A stretch of DNA of 64,000 nt. Source: Arthrobacter sp. MAHUQ-56 (GTDB lineage Bacteria > Actinomycetota > Actinomycetes > Actinomycetales > Micrococcaceae). Positions 8,445 through 17,725 of the stretch are shown one piece after another. The stretch is from assembly GCF_019710585.1 (NCBI RefSeq), contig NZ_JAIFZQ010000020.1, positions 62,001 through 126,000 on the forward strand, in the 5' to 3' direction. Both the position numbers and the translations under genes were made by a program. The notes under the pieces are model-generated. The model made no database searches. It was not told where the DNA came from and saw only the letters and a list, made by a program, of their open reading frames with translations. Within the stretch, counting starts at the first letter, position 1; each line of letters begins with the position of its first letter.

Positions 8445-10106
8445 GTGCCTAGATCCCCTTACGAGTTCACCGCCGGCAACATCCCCGACGCCCCCCGCAG
8501 CGATGCACCCGGACTGCTCGCCGCCCTGGCCGCGGACCTGCGCCGGCTGGACTACACGCTCGACGGCGTCGCCCGGCTCCTGGGCCCCACGGCCTCCGCG
8601 GCACTGAACCGGGACCAGGTCATCCCCGCGATGCTCGCTGCCGAGCGGGCTGTCCTGGCGGACAGGGGCGCAGCGGCGCTCGCCGCCGTCGTCCGCCTCT
8701 GGCTCCTCGCCGAGCCCCAGGAACGTGAAACGCTCGACGACGCCCTGCCGGGGCTCCGCGCGGACGGACTCCTGGCGCTGGGGCTGGTGCAGCCCGTACC
8801 CGGCACATCCCTGCTCACAGCCAAGGCGGACCTGCGGCCCTACGGCTGGGACAAGAACGAGGACGGCAGCGGCGGTGCCGAACTCTGGGTGGCCAGCGAC
8901 CTCGCGGCCCACCAGCAGGCAGGCGTCCTGCGGCACGACCACGTGCTGGGCATCGGACAGGCCTCCACCACCCTGGTGCAGACCACCGTCCGCCGCCACA
9001 CCGTCCGCGCGCTGGACCTCGGCACCGGCTGCGGCATCCAGGCGTTCCACCTCCTGCACCACTGCGAGCATGTGACCGCCACTGACATCTCCGAACGCGC
9101 CCTCGCCTACGCCCGCTTCAACATCCTGCTCAACGCCGACGCCCTCTCCGTGGACCCGGAGCGGCTCGAAGAGCGGGTGAGCCTGCGCCTGGGCTCGCTG
9201 CTGGAGCCGGTAGCCGGGGAGGAATTCGGGCTGGTGGTCTCCAACCCGCCGTTCGTCATCACCCCGCGCAGCGCCGGCGAGGACGCCGCGGACCTGTTCA
9301 TCTACCGCGACGGCGGCCTGCCGGGCGACGGGATTGTCTCCGCCCTGGTGGCCGACCTGCCCGGTATCCTGGCCCCGGGCGGCACCGCACAGATGCTCGG
9401 CAACTGGGAGGTTCCCACCGGCGCTGAATGGCAGGACCGGCCGAGGTCATGGGTGCGGCCGGGCGTGGACGCCTGGTTCATCCAACGCGAACAGGTCAGT
9501 CCCGAACAATATGCCGAAACATGGCTGCAGGACGCCTCCGAGTCCCGGGACCGGCAGCATTACCGGGATGCCTACGCCGCCTACCTCGCCGATTTCGAGT
9601 CGCGGAACGTGGAAGGGATCGGCTTCGGCATGGTCTGGCTGCGCCGGCCCGTGCCCGGGGGACAGGCGTCCGTGCAGTCGGCGCTGAGCCGGTTCGAGGA
9701 AATCACGTACCCCATTGAGCAGCCCATTGGCCCCCACCTGGGCGCCGCCGTCGAACGCCATGACTGGCTGGCAGCGCACAGCCTTGAGGATGCGCACCTG
9801 CTCGTGGCGGACGACGTCACCGAGGAACGCCACCAGCGGCCGGGCGCCGAGCACCCGGGCGTGATCCTGCTCCGGCAGGGCGCCGGGCTGCGCCGCACCA
9901 ACCTGCTGAGCACCGAACTTGCCGGGTTCGTTTCGGCGTGCGACGGCGATCTTTCGGCCGGGCAGATCGCCGGCGCGCTGGAAGCGCTGCTGGGCGGTGC
10001 AGCCGGCGGCGGGGACGGGTTCGACGACGGTTCCTTCCGGCGTGCCCTCCTCACCGATGTGGCTAATCTGGTGCGCGACGGCTTCCTGGTTCCGGCCGTG
10101 GAATGA
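8445..10106 (+). CDS. Class I SAM-dependent methyltransferase with NPPF motif
   Basis: 553 residues from GTG 8445. The SAM-binding loop DLGTGCG (191-197) and the catalytic motif SNPPF (266-270) place it near the HemK/PrmC/RlmG group that methylates amide or exocyclic amino nitrogens. The ~180-residue N-terminal region (LWLLAEPQERETLDDALPG) and the C-terminal ~150 residues are the extra domains usual in this actinobacterial family. The target, a protein Gln or an rRNA base, cannot be decided. No Shine-Dalgarno is obvious, so a leaderless mRNA is possible. A strong hairpin follows the stop. Confidence 0.85.
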   Translation: MPRSPYEFTAGNIPDAPRSDAPGLLAALAADLRRLDYTLDGVARLLGPTASAALNRDQVIPAMLAAERAVLADRGAAALAAVVRLWLLAEPQERETLDDALPGLRADGLLALGLVQPVPGTSLLTAKADLRPYGWDKNEDGSGGAELWVASDLAAHQQAGVLRHDHVLGIGQASTTLVQTTVRRHTVRALDLGTGCGIQAFHLLHHCEHVTATDISERALAYARFNILLNADALSVDPERLEERVSLRLGSLLEPVAGEEFGLVVSNPPFVITPRSAGEDAADLFIYRDGGLPGDGIVSALVADLPGILAPGGTAQMLGNWEVPTGAEWQDRPRSWVRPGVDAWFIQREQVSPEQYAETWLQDASESRDRQHYRDAYAAYLADFESRNVEGIGFGMVWLRRPVPGGQASVQSALSRFEEITYPIEQPIGPHLGAAVERHDWLAAHSLEDAHLLVADDVTEERHQRPGAEHPGVILLRQGAGLRRTNLLSTELAGFVSACDGDLSAGQIAGALEALLGGAAGGGDGFDDGSFRRALLTDVANLVRDGFLVPAVE

Positions 10107-10107
10107 G

Positions 10108-10132
10108 GCCGGGGAAGCCTCCCCGGCAACCC
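10108..10132 (+). terminator. Stem-loop terminator after the methyltransferase gene
   Basis: An 8-bp perfect GC stem, GCCGGGGA (10108-10115) with TCCCCGGC (10120-10127), has a 4-base loop and starts 2 bases after the stop. The tail is C-rich with TTTT only 10 bases later, so it is not a classical U-tract terminator, but such hairpins commonly end transcripts in high-GC actinobacteria. Confidence 0.6.
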
Positions 10133-10230
10133 CCCTCTTTTCCACATGGATGCGCAGAATTCTGCAAAATATGGTGAACTAGGCGAACATGGGCGCATCT
10201 GCCCGAGCAATCTTTTTCTGTAGGAGCACC

Positions 10231-12957
10231 GTGCCAAGCAAGGCCAAAACCGGCAAGAAACTCGTGATTGTGGAGTCTCCGGCCAAGAGCAAGACCATCG
10301 CCAAGTACCTGGGCGAGGGCTTCATCGTAGAGGCCTCCATCGGTCACATCCGCGACCTGCCGCAGCCGTCCGAGCTCCCCGCCGAGCTGAAGAAGACCTC
10401 GATCGGCAAGTTCGCCGTCGACGTTGACCACGACTTCAAGCCGTACTACGTGGTGTCCCCGGACAAGAAGAAGAAGGTGACCGAGCTCAAAGCTGCGCTC
10501 AAGGACGCCGACGAACTCTACCTCGCAACAGATGGGGACCGCGAGGGCGAAGCCATCGCGTGGCACCTGCTGGAAGTGCTCAAGCCCAAGGTCCCGGTGT
10601 ACCGGATGACGTTCGGCGAAATCACCAAGGAAGCCATCCAGCGCGCCATGGGCAACCTGCGCGACGTCGACTCCGCCCTGGTGGATGCCCAGGAAACCCG
10701 GCGCATCCTGGACCGCCTCTACGGCTACGAGATTTCGCCGGTGCTGTGGCGCAAGGTGGCACGCGGCCTGTCCGCCGGCCGCGTGCAGTCCGTGGTCACC
10801 CGCATGGTGGTGGACCGCGAACGCGAAAGGATGGCCTTCAAGGCCGCCTCCTACTGGGACCTTACCGGCCAGTTCGGCGCGGACTCGGGCTCCTTCAAGG
10901 CGAAGCTCGCCGCCGTCGACGGGGCCAAGGTGGCCACCGGCCGTGACTTCAACGACGACGGTGTCCTCACCTCGAAGAACGTAGCCCACCTCAACGAGGA
11001 GCTGGCCACATCCCTGGCAGCCGGGCTGCAGGACGCCGAGTTCCGTGTCCGTTCCGTTGACACCAAGCCCTACACCCGCCGGCCGGCCGCCCCGTTCACC
11101 ACCTCCACGCTGCAGCAGGAGGCCGGACGGAAACTCCGTTTCTCGTCCAAGAGCACCATGCAGATCGCCCAGCGCCTGTATGAAAACGGCTACATCACCT
11201 ATATGCGTACCGACTCCTCGGCGCTGAGCGACGAAGCCATCACGGCCGCGCGGCGGCAGGCCTCGGAGCTGTACGGCCCCGAATACGTCCCGCAGTCACC
11301 GCGGGTCTACTCCAACAAGGCAGCCAACGCCCAGGAAGCGCACGAGGCCATCCGGCCCGCCGGTGACTCCTTCCGCACTCCTGCCCAGGTGGCCTCCCAG
11401 CTCTCCGGCGACGAGTTCAGGCTCTACGAACTCATCTGGAAGCGCACCGTCGCCTCCCAGATGGGCGATGCCAAGGGTTCGACGGCGACCATCCGCCTGG
11501 GTGCCGTGTCCACCGACGGGCGTGACGCCGAGTTCTCCGCCTCCGGCACCGTGATCACGTTCCCCGGCTTCCTCGCCGCCTACGAGGAAGGCAAGGACGA
11601 AACCCGGGGCGACGACGACTCGGACGAAGCACGCCGGCTGCCGAACGTGGCCAAGGACGACTCCCTGACCGCCGCCGACATCGTGGCAGTGGGACATGAG
11701 ACCTCGCCGCCGCCGCGGTACACGGAAGCGTCCCTGACCGCGGAGCTGGAGAAGCGCGGCATCGGCCGCCCGTCCACGTACGCCTCCACCATTTCCACCA
11801 TCCAGGACCGCGGCTATGTGCGGAAACAGGGGTCGGCGCTGGTGCCCAGCTGGATTGCCTTCTCCGTGATCCGGCTGCTGGAGCAGCACTTCAGCGACTA
11901 CGTCGACTACGAGTTCACCGCCGACATGGAAGGCGACCTGGACAAGATCGCCAACGGCCAGGAAGCCGGCGCGTCCTGGCTGCGGCACTTCTACTTCGGC
12001 GAGGATTCCGATCCCGGCCTGCTGAGCATCGTGAACAACCTGGGCGAGATCGATGCCCGGGAAATCAACTCCATTCCGATCACCGACGAGATCACCCTGC
12101 GGGTGGGCAAGTTCGGCCCGTACCTGGAGAGCTCCGCCGCCGTGGTGGACCCGAAGACGGGCGAGATCGTCGAATCGGCGCGCGCCAACGTGCCCGAGGA
12201 CCTGGCGCCGGACGAGCTGACCGCGGCCAAGGCCATCGAACTGATGGAGACGGCGGCCCCGGAGGAACGCGTCCTCGGTACCGACCCGCACACCGGGCAC
12301 ACGGTGGTGGCAAAGAACGGCCGCTACGGCGCCTATGTCACCGAGGTCATCCCCGAGATGACCGAGGAACAGATCGCCGCCCAGCCGGTGGAGTACTACA
12401 AGAACGGCAAGCCCAAGCCGCCGAAGAAGCCGGTCAAGGCCAAGCCGCGCACCGGGTCGCTCTTCAAGTCCATGACCGTGGAGTCGGTGACCCTGGACGA
12501 GGCGCTGCAGCTGATGAGCCTGCCGCGCGCCCTGGGGGAGGACGCCGAAGGCAACCTCATCACGGTGCAGAACGGCAGGTTCGGCCCGTACCTGAAGAAG
12601 GGGACCGACTCCCGGTCCATCGGCTCCGAGGAAGAGATCTTCACCATCACCCTGGACCAGGCCCTGGAGATCTACTCCCAGCCCAAGCAGCGCGGAGCCC
12701 GGGCTGCAGTGCCGCCGCTGGCGGAGTTCGGCCCGGATCCCGTCTCCGAAAAGAACATCGTGGTGAAGGAAGGCCGGTTCGGGCCCTACATCACCGACGG
12801 CATCACCAACATCACCGTTCCCCGGGCCACCTCCCTCGAGGAACTGACGCGCGAACAGGCGGTGGAACTGCTGGCCGAGAAGCGCGCAAAGGGCCCGGTC
12901 AAGCGCACGGCCGCACGCAAGGCGCCGGCCAAGAAGAAGGCAACGGCCAAGAAGTAG
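10231..12957 (+). CDS. topA: DNA topoisomerase I
   Basis: 908 residues. The GTG at 10231 is chosen because GGAG lies 7 bases upstream and the Toprim domain starts at once (KKLVIVESPAKSKT); an ATG at 10189 would add 14 atypical residues. Toprim DGDREGE is at 101-107, and the active-site tyrosine is Y324 in YITYMRTDS. The C-terminus carries repeated topoisomerase modules (KFGPYLE, RFGPYLKKG, RFGPYITDG) and a Lys/Ala-rich tail of the actinobacterial type that helps DNA binding. It relaxes negatively supercoiled DNA and is essential in most relatives. Confidence 0.97.
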   Translation: MPSKAKTGKKLVIVESPAKSKTIAKYLGEGFIVEASIGHIRDLPQPSELPAELKKTSIGKFAVDVDHDFKPYYVVSPDKKKKVTELKAALKDADELYLATDGDREGEAIAWHLLEVLKPKVPVYRMTFGEITKEAIQRAMGNLRDVDSALVDAQETRRILDRLYGYEISPVLWRKVARGLSAGRVQSVVTRMVVDRERERMAFKAASYWDLTGQFGADSGSFKAKLAAVDGAKVATGRDFNDDGVLTSKNVAHLNEELATSLAAGLQDAEFRVRSVDTKPYTRRPAAPFTTSTLQQEAGRKLRFSSKSTMQIAQRLYENGYITYMRTDSSALSDEAITAARRQASELYGPEYVPQSPRVYSNKAANAQEAHEAIRPAGDSFRTPAQVASQLSGDEFRLYELIWKRTVASQMGDAKGSTATIRLGAVSTDGRDAEFSASGTVITFPGFLAAYEEGKDETRGDDDSDEARRLPNVAKDDSLTAADIVAVGHETSPPPRYTEASLTAELEKRGIGRPSTYASTISTIQDRGYVRKQGSALVPSWIAFSVIRLLEQHFSDYVDYEFTADMEGDLDKIANGQEAGASWLRHFYFGEDSDPGLLSIVNNLGEIDAREINSIPITDEITLRVGKFGPYLESSAAVVDPKTGEIVESARANVPEDLAPDELTAAKAIELMETAAPEERVLGTDPHTGHTVVAKNGRYGAYVTEVIPEMTEEQIAAQPVEYYKNGKPKPPKKPVKAKPRTGSLFKSMTVESVTLDEALQLMSLPRALGEDAEGNLITVQNGRFGPYLKKGTDSRSIGSEEEIFTITLDQALEIYSQPKQRGARAAVPPLAEFGPDPVSEKNIVVKEGRFGPYITDGITNITVPRATSLEELTREQAVELLAEKRAKGPVKRTAARKAPAKKKATAKK

Positions 12958-13017
12958 CCCTGCGTCCCAGCATTTGGCCGGATTGCGGTGGAGAGCCCAA
13001 CGTGATCGAGTAGGTGT

Positions 13018-13437
13018 ATGACTGAACAGCAGGGAATCGACGACACCAATCCGCTCAACGACCTTGAGGAGAAGCTCGCCACCGGCGGGCAGCCCGACGC
13101 GAACCCGGTGGACGTCATCCTGTCCTTCCTGAACAGCGAGGTCTACATCATCAGCCCGGACACGGTGGAGACCGAGGATTCCCAGGTGGAGCCCCTGGTT
13201 CTGGCCAACGCCGACGGCGACCCCGTCCTGGCGGTCTTCTCACACCCCAGCCGGGTGGACCAGCCGTACCTGGAGGCTGCCCCGAATGTGCTGGGCACCC
13301 AGGGCGCGGCCATCATCGCCAACATCGGCGATGAACTGGGCCTGGTGATCAATCCAGGAGCCGCGTACGGTTTCGAAATCAATCCGGAGGGCGTGGCCAA
13401 CATCAGGCGCGACTTCAAGCGCGCCGACGAGGAATAA
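13018..13437 (+). CDS. SseB-family protein
   Basis: 139 residues. The fold of the SseB N-terminal domain is suggested by NPVDVILSFLNSEVYIIS, then VLANADGDPVLAVFSHPSRVD and GLVINPGAAYGFEINPEGV. This small domain occurs in many bacteria, was first named from a type III secretion locus, and has no agreed activity outside it. It lies 60 bp after topA and 7 bp before the Ppx/GppA gene, so the last two probably form an operon. Confidence 0.7.
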   Translation: MTEQQGIDDTNPLNDLEEKLATGGQPDANPVDVILSFLNSEVYIISPDTVETEDSQVEPLVLANADGDPVLAVFSHPSRVDQPYLEAAPNVLGTQGAAIIANIGDELGLVINPGAAYGFEINPEGVANIRRDFKRADEE

Positions 13438-13444
13438 TGGCTCC

Positions 13445-14434
13445 ATGCGGCTAGGCGTCCTCGACATAGGGTCCAACACTGTCCACCTGCTCCTGGTGGA
13501 TGCGCACCCCGGTGCCCAACCGGTTCCGTTCGCGTCACACAAGCGGCCCCTGTCCCTGGTGCAGTACCTCGAACCCGACGGGAGCATCAGCGATCAAGGC
13601 CAGCATGAACTGGCCGAGTTCGTCCTGGAAGCCTGGGAGTTTGCCGCCCGGCACAAGGCAGAGGACCTGCTGGCCTTCTGTACCTCGGCCATCCGCGAGG
13701 CCACCAACGGACCGGCCGTCCTGGCCCGCGTGAAGCACGAAACCACCGTGACCCTCCAGGAACTGACCGGCAGCGAGGAGGCGTCGATGACTTTCTTCGC
13801 GGTCCGGCGCTGGCACGGCTGGGGCGCCGGCCCCATCCTCAACCTGGACATCGGCGGCGGCTCCTTCGAAATGGCTTTCGGCCAGGACGAGCTTCCCGAA
13901 GTGGCCACCTCTGTACCGTTGGGCGCCAGCCGCCTCACCCGCGACTGGCTGGCGGAGGATCCGCCGTCGGCCAAGAGCGTCAAGGAACTCCGGCGCTACA
14001 TCCGGGCCACGCTCAAGCCCGCGGTCCGGGAATTCGACGGCCTTGGCCGGGCCAACGTGGTGGCGGGGACGTCCAAGACGTTCCGTTCCCTGGCCAGGAT
14101 CGCAGGTGCCGCTCCCAGCGCCGAAGGTCCCTACGTGAAACGCGAACTGCACGCTTCGGACCTGGGCATCTGGACCCAGCGGATCTCCGCCATGAGTTCC
14201 GAGGACCGCCTGCACCTGCCTGGCGTGTCGGAAGCGCGGGCCCACCAGCTGCTCGCCGGCGCTATGGTTGCCGAGGCTGCCTTGGAAATGTTCAAGTTCA
14301 AGAAGCTGCGCATCTGCCCGTGGGCGCTGCGCGAAGGCCTGATCCTGCGACGCCTGGACCAGCTGGTGTTTGACGGCCCGCTCGAACCGGCGCCGCACGT
14401 GGCGCCATCCAAGACGGTGGAAGCCGCCGTCTAG
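13445..14434 (+). CDS. Ppx/GppA-family exopolyphosphatase / guanosine pentaphosphatase
   Basis: 329 residues, the length of the short actinobacterial Ppx form without a C-terminal HD domain. The ASKHA phosphate-binding loops are DIGSNTVHLL (7-16) and DIGGGSFEM (135-143). It contains the conserved FCTSAIREATN. Family members release phosphate from polyphosphate or hydrolyse pppGpp; sequence alone does not separate the two. Translated 7 bp after the SseB-like gene. Two hairpins fill the gap to proC. Confidence 0.9.
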   Translation: MRLGVLDIGSNTVHLLLVDAHPGAQPVPFASHKRPLSLVQYLEPDGSISDQGQHELAEFVLEAWEFAARHKAEDLLAFCTSAIREATNGPAVLARVKHETTVTLQELTGSEEASMTFFAVRRWHGWGAGPILNLDIGGGSFEMAFGQDELPEVATSVPLGASRLTRDWLAEDPPSAKSVKELRRYIRATLKPAVREFDGLGRANVVAGTSKTFRSLARIAGAAPSAEGPYVKRELHASDLGIWTQRISAMSSEDRLHLPGVSEARAHQLLAGAMVAEAALEMFKFKKLRICPWALREGLILRRLDQLVFDGPLEPAPHVAPSKTVEAAV

Positions 14435-14473
14435 AGCGGCTGCGTTCACCATCCAGACCCGTTAAACGCGGAA

Positions 14474-14554
14474 GCACCGGGGCCGGTAACAGGAAAATGG
14501 GGGAAAACCTGTTGCCGTGCCACCGGTGCCCTGGCAGGCATCCCCATGCCTGCC
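14474..14554. other. Two adjacent stem-loops between the Ppx and proC genes
   Basis: The first pairs GCACCGG (14474-14480) with CCGGTGC (14523-14529) and, inside it, GGTAACAGG (14484-14492) with CCTGTTGCC (14508-14516). The second is a perfect 9-bp stem, GGCAGGCAT (14533-14541) with ATGCCTGCC (14546-14554), and a CCCC loop. Neither has a U tract. They may end the Ppx transcript in both directions or be processed RNA. No ORF is convincing in the gap at 14435-14641. Confidence 0.5.
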
Positions 14555-14668
14555 GCATCACTCGCACCCTCAATGAGGTAATACCTACAGTAAGAAGCCA
14601 ACTTGTGCGCTTCCTGCAGTGAACATGGGAGTTGCCTGTGAATGGTTGCGAACTGCAATGATGGAGGC

Positions 14669-15502
14669 ATGAGCAACCGAATCGCATTCCTTGGCTGTGG
14701 GTCCATGAACGAAGCCATCCTTGGCGGCCTGCTGGAGGCGGGTACCGACCCCGGTGACGTCGTGGCCACTGTCCGCCGTGCTGAGAGGGCCGCCGAACTG
14801 GCCGAGCGCTACCACGGCATCACCGCGATCGCCGGCGAGGAAGAGCCGGACAACAACAGGCAGGCCACCAAGGGGGCCGCCGTCGTCATTCTTGGCGTCA
14901 AGCCCGTTGGCATTGCCGACCTGGCACGCGAAATCAGCCCCGTACTCGCACCCGGGACTGTGGTGGTCAGCGTGGCTGCCGCCGTGTCCATCGCCCAGCT
15001 CGAAGCCGCGCTCCCGGCCGGGCAGCCCGTCATCCGCACCATGCCGAACACCCCCGCAAAGCTGGGCCGCGGCGTCGTGTCGGTGTCTCCCGGGACCCAC
15101 TGCTCCGCGGACCAGCTCCGGAAGGTCAAGGACATCCTGCAGGGCGCCGGAACAGTCGTTGAGGTCCCGGAGGAACAGGTGGACGCCCTGTCCGCCATCA
15201 GCGGGTCGGGCCCCGCCTACGCCTTCTACCTGGCCGAGGCGATGGCCGCTGCGGGGGAGGAACTGGGACTGGACCGCGAACTGTCCCTGCTGCTGGCCCG
15301 CGAAACCGTGGCCGGGGCAGGCCTGATGCTTGCCGAGCCGGGCGCGGATCCCTCAGCGCTGCGCAAGGCGGTCACCAGCCCCAACGGCACCACCGAACGG
15401 GCCATCGCCACGTTCGACGAGCAGGGCATCCCCGCGATCATCGCCGCCGGCGCCCGCGCAGCGGCCGACCGGGCGGCGGAGATCACCAAGCAGCTGGGCT
15501 AA
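14669..15502 (+). CDS. proC: Pyrroline-5-carboxylate reductase
   Basis: 277 residues from ATG 14669. An ATG nine codons upstream (14642) has a better-spaced GGGAG; GGAGG stands only one base before 14669. I keep the inner start because the Rossmann strand RIAFLGCGSM then begins at residue 4, as usual for ProC. Other marks are VILGVKPVGI, MPNTPAKLGRGV, the catalytic-domain SGSGPAYAF and the C-terminal TSPNGTTERAI. It reduces pyrroline-5-carboxylate to L-proline with NAD(P)H, the last step of proline synthesis. Convergent with the Trk genes (3-bp gap). Confidence 0.95.
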   Translation: MSNRIAFLGCGSMNEAILGGLLEAGTDPGDVVATVRRAERAAELAERYHGITAIAGEEEPDNNRQATKGAAVVILGVKPVGIADLAREISPVLAPGTVVVSVAAAVSIAQLEAALPAGQPVIRTMPNTPAKLGRGVVSVSPGTHCSADQLRKVKDILQGAGTVVEVPEEQVDALSAISGSGPAYAFYLAEAMAAAGEELGLDRELSLLLARETVAGAGLMLAEPGADPSALRKAVTSPNGTTERAIATFDEQGIPAIIAAGARAAADRAAEITKQLG

Positions 15503-15505
15503 GCG

Positions 15506-16192
15506 TCAGGGCCGGGCTGCGAACCGCTCCAGCAGGTCCACGTGGCCGGAGACGATCAGCATGTCCCGCGAGGACACCTTGGTCTCCGGCCGGGCGTAGG
15601 TGAAGTCCTCACCCGGGGACTTCACGCCCACGATGGTCACACCGTATTTGGACCGGACCTTTGACTCGTCCAGCGTGAACCCCACCGTTTCGCGCGGCGG
15701 GTACATCTTCACGATGGCGAAGTCGTCGTCGAACTCGATGAAGTCCAGCATGCGCCCGGACACCAGGTGCGCGGCCCGGACGCCGGCGTCGGCCTCCGGG
15801 TAGATGACGTGGTTGGCGCCGATGCGCGTGAGGATCTTGCCGTGGGACGGGGTGATGGCCTTGACCCAGAGGTGTTCGATGCCCAGGTCCACCAGGTTGA
15901 CCGTGATCAGCACCGAGGACTCGATGGAGGTGCCCACACCCACGACGGCGGAACTGAACTCCTGTGCCCCCAGCTGGCGCAGTGCGTCGATGTTGGTGGC
16001 GTCCGCCTCCACGACGTGGGTCAGGAGGGGCGCCCACTTCTGGACCAGGCTCCGGTCGCGCTCGATGGCGAGCACTTCCCGGCCCTGCTTGACCAGTTGT
16101 TCGGCGGTGGATGACCCAAAGCGGCCCAGGCCGATCACCAGCACCGGGGCGTTGTGGGCGGGGCGCCGGGGGGCGTCGGTGGAACTAGCCAA
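15506..16192 (-). CDS. Trk/Ktr potassium uptake NAD-binding regulatory subunit (TrkA/KtrA type)
   Basis: 228 residues from a TTG whose first codons overlap the end of the TrkH gene by 8 bases. An RCK_N Rossmann domain begins VLVIGLGRFGSS (18-28) and continues with VVEADATN and AVVGVGTSIESSVL. The C-terminal RCK_C domain (about 140-228) ends in DMLIVSGHVDLLERF. This cytoplasmic ring gates the TrkH channel in response to nucleotides. No ATG lies upstream of the glycine motif, which supports the TTG start. Confidence 0.92.
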   Translation of the reverse strand: MASSTDAPRRPAHNAPVLVIGLGRFGSSTAEQLVKQGREVLAIERDRSLVQKWAPLLTHVVEADATNIDALRQLGAQEFSSAVVGVGTSIESSVLITVNLVDLGIEHLWVKAITPSHGKILTRIGANHVIYPEADAGVRAAHLVSGRMLDFIEFDDDFAIVKMYPPRETVGFTLDESKVRSKYGVTIVGVKSPGEDFTYARPETKVSSRDMLIVSGHVDLLERFAARP

Positions 16193-17621
16193 TGATCGGC
16201 CTTTCTTCGGGGTAGTGGTACAACTGGCTGCGCTGGCGCAGGGCGAGGGCTGCGGCGAGGGTTACGGTACCCACGCGGCCCGCGAACATCAATGCCGTGA
16301 GCACATAGACCCCTTCGGGCGCTATTTCCGCGCTGAGGTTGGTGCTGAGGCCCACGGTGGCAAACGCGGAGATGGTTTCGAACAGCACCCGGTCCAGGGG
16401 CTGGCCGCTGATGTGGAGCAGCAGGAACGCGCACACCGACACCAGGGTGGCACCGGCGACGATCACGGAAATGGCCACCCGCATGCTGCCCTGCGGGATG
16501 GTCCTGCCGTAGACCTTGACGTCGGCATCGCCGCGGGCCTCGGCAATGATGGCCAGGAACATGACGGCGATGGTGGTCACCTTGATGCCGCCGGCTGTCG
16601 AGGCGGATCCGCCGCCGGCAAACATCAGGGCGTCGGTCAGCAGCATGGTGGTGGACTCCATCTGGTTCTGGTCCACCAGGTTGAAGCCGCCCGACCGCAT
16701 CATGACGGAGGCGAAGAACGCGTGCGTGACCTTGTCACCGAGGCTCATGGAGCCGATGGTCCGGGTGTTCTCCCATTCCGTCAGCGCCCACAGGACCGCC
16801 CCGGACACCAGGAGGATGAGGGAAACCTGGATGGTGAGCTTGGTGTGCAGGTTCCACTTCTTCCAGTTCAGGCCGTTCTGCTGCAGCACCATCACCACCG
16901 GGAACCCCAGGCTGCCCATGAACACGCCCACCATCAGTGGGAGAAGGATCCAAAGGTCCGTCTCGTAGGGGACGATGCCGTCCGAATGCGGGGTGAAGCC
17001 GGCGTTGTTGAACGAGGAGATGGCGTAGAAGATGCCGTGCCACACGGACTGCCAGAACGGCTCGCCCAGGGTGAGGAACCGCGGCACCAGCACCAGCGCC
17101 AGGATGCCTTCGATGGCCACCGACGTGGTGATGACGATCCGCAGCAGGGTGCCCACCTCGCCGAGGCGGCCGGCGGTGTTCATGGACTCCGCGGCAATGA
17201 TCTTGCCCCGCACGCCGAGCCGCTTGCTCACCATCAGCGCAAGCAGCGAGGCGAGGGTCAGCGTGCCGAGGCCGCCGATGAAGATGCCCACGAGGATCAC
17301 CAGCTGGCCGAAGAAGGACCAGTGCACCGCGGTCGAGACCACCGTAAGCCCGGTGACACAGACGGCCGAGACGGCGGTGAACAAGGCCTGGTGGATGGGG
17401 GTGGCCGTTCCGTTGGCGGACGAAACCGGCAGGGACAGCAGGAAGGTGAACACTACGCACACGGCGGCGAACGCCGTCAGGGCAAGCCTGGCAGGGGTTG
17501 CGTTGGCGATGTCGTCGATGAAGTCGCGCAACCGGGTGAAGATCCGGAGGCCGCCCTCCCGCTCCTGCCCCGGGGGGTGCCAGCTGGCCGGGGTACGGGG
17601 CCTCGACTGGCTCTGCGTCAT
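16185..17621 (-). CDS. TrkH-family potassium uptake membrane subunit (KtrB type)
   Basis: 478 residues from ATG 17621, preceded by GAGGAAA. A longer frame from 17732 would run into the divergent AcuC promoter. Eight or more hydrophobic segments and four pore-like repeats are seen (AVSAVCVTGLTVV, AISSFNNAGFTPH, ASVMMRSGGFN, TISAFATVGLSTN), each with the central Gly of the TrkH/KtrB filter. It forms the K+ channel and works with the overlapping TrkA-type gene. The short cytoplasmic N-terminus is Arg/Pro-rich. Confidence 0.94.
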   Translation of the reverse strand: MTQSQSRPRTPASWHPPGQEREGGLRIFTRLRDFIDDIANATPARLALTAFAAVCVVFTFLLSLPVSSANGTATPIHQALFTAVSAVCVTGLTVVSTAVHWSFFGQLVILVGIFIGGLGTLTLASLLALMVSKRLGVRGKIIAAESMNTAGRLGEVGTLLRIVITTSVAIEGILALVLVPRFLTLGEPFWQSVWHGIFYAISSFNNAGFTPHSDGIVPYETDLWILLPLMVGVFMGSLGFPVVMVLQQNGLNWKKWNLHTKLTIQVSLILLVSGAVLWALTEWENTRTIGSMSLGDKVTHAFFASVMMRSGGFNLVDQNQMESTTMLLTDALMFAGGGSASTAGGIKVTTIAVMFLAIIAEARGDADVKVYGRTIPQGSMRVAISVIVAGATLVSVCAFLLLHISGQPLDRVLFETISAFATVGLSTNLSAEIAPEGVYVLTALMFAGRVGTVTLAAALALRQRSQLYHYPEERPIIG

Positions 17622-17725
17622 GTGTGGCTTTTCCTCGGTCGAAACTTCTTCCCCCAGTAGTAAACCACTAATGCCGGCGTAATGGCCGGGCGGGCAGCGG
17701 CTCACGCTCGGGTAGCCTGTGATTG

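Noticed and set aside
15804-17660. 618-residue plus-strand open frame over the Trk genes
   Set aside because: Composition (His, Gly, Arg, Gln) matches antisense reading of membrane-helix codons; the minus-strand TrkH repeats are unmistakable.
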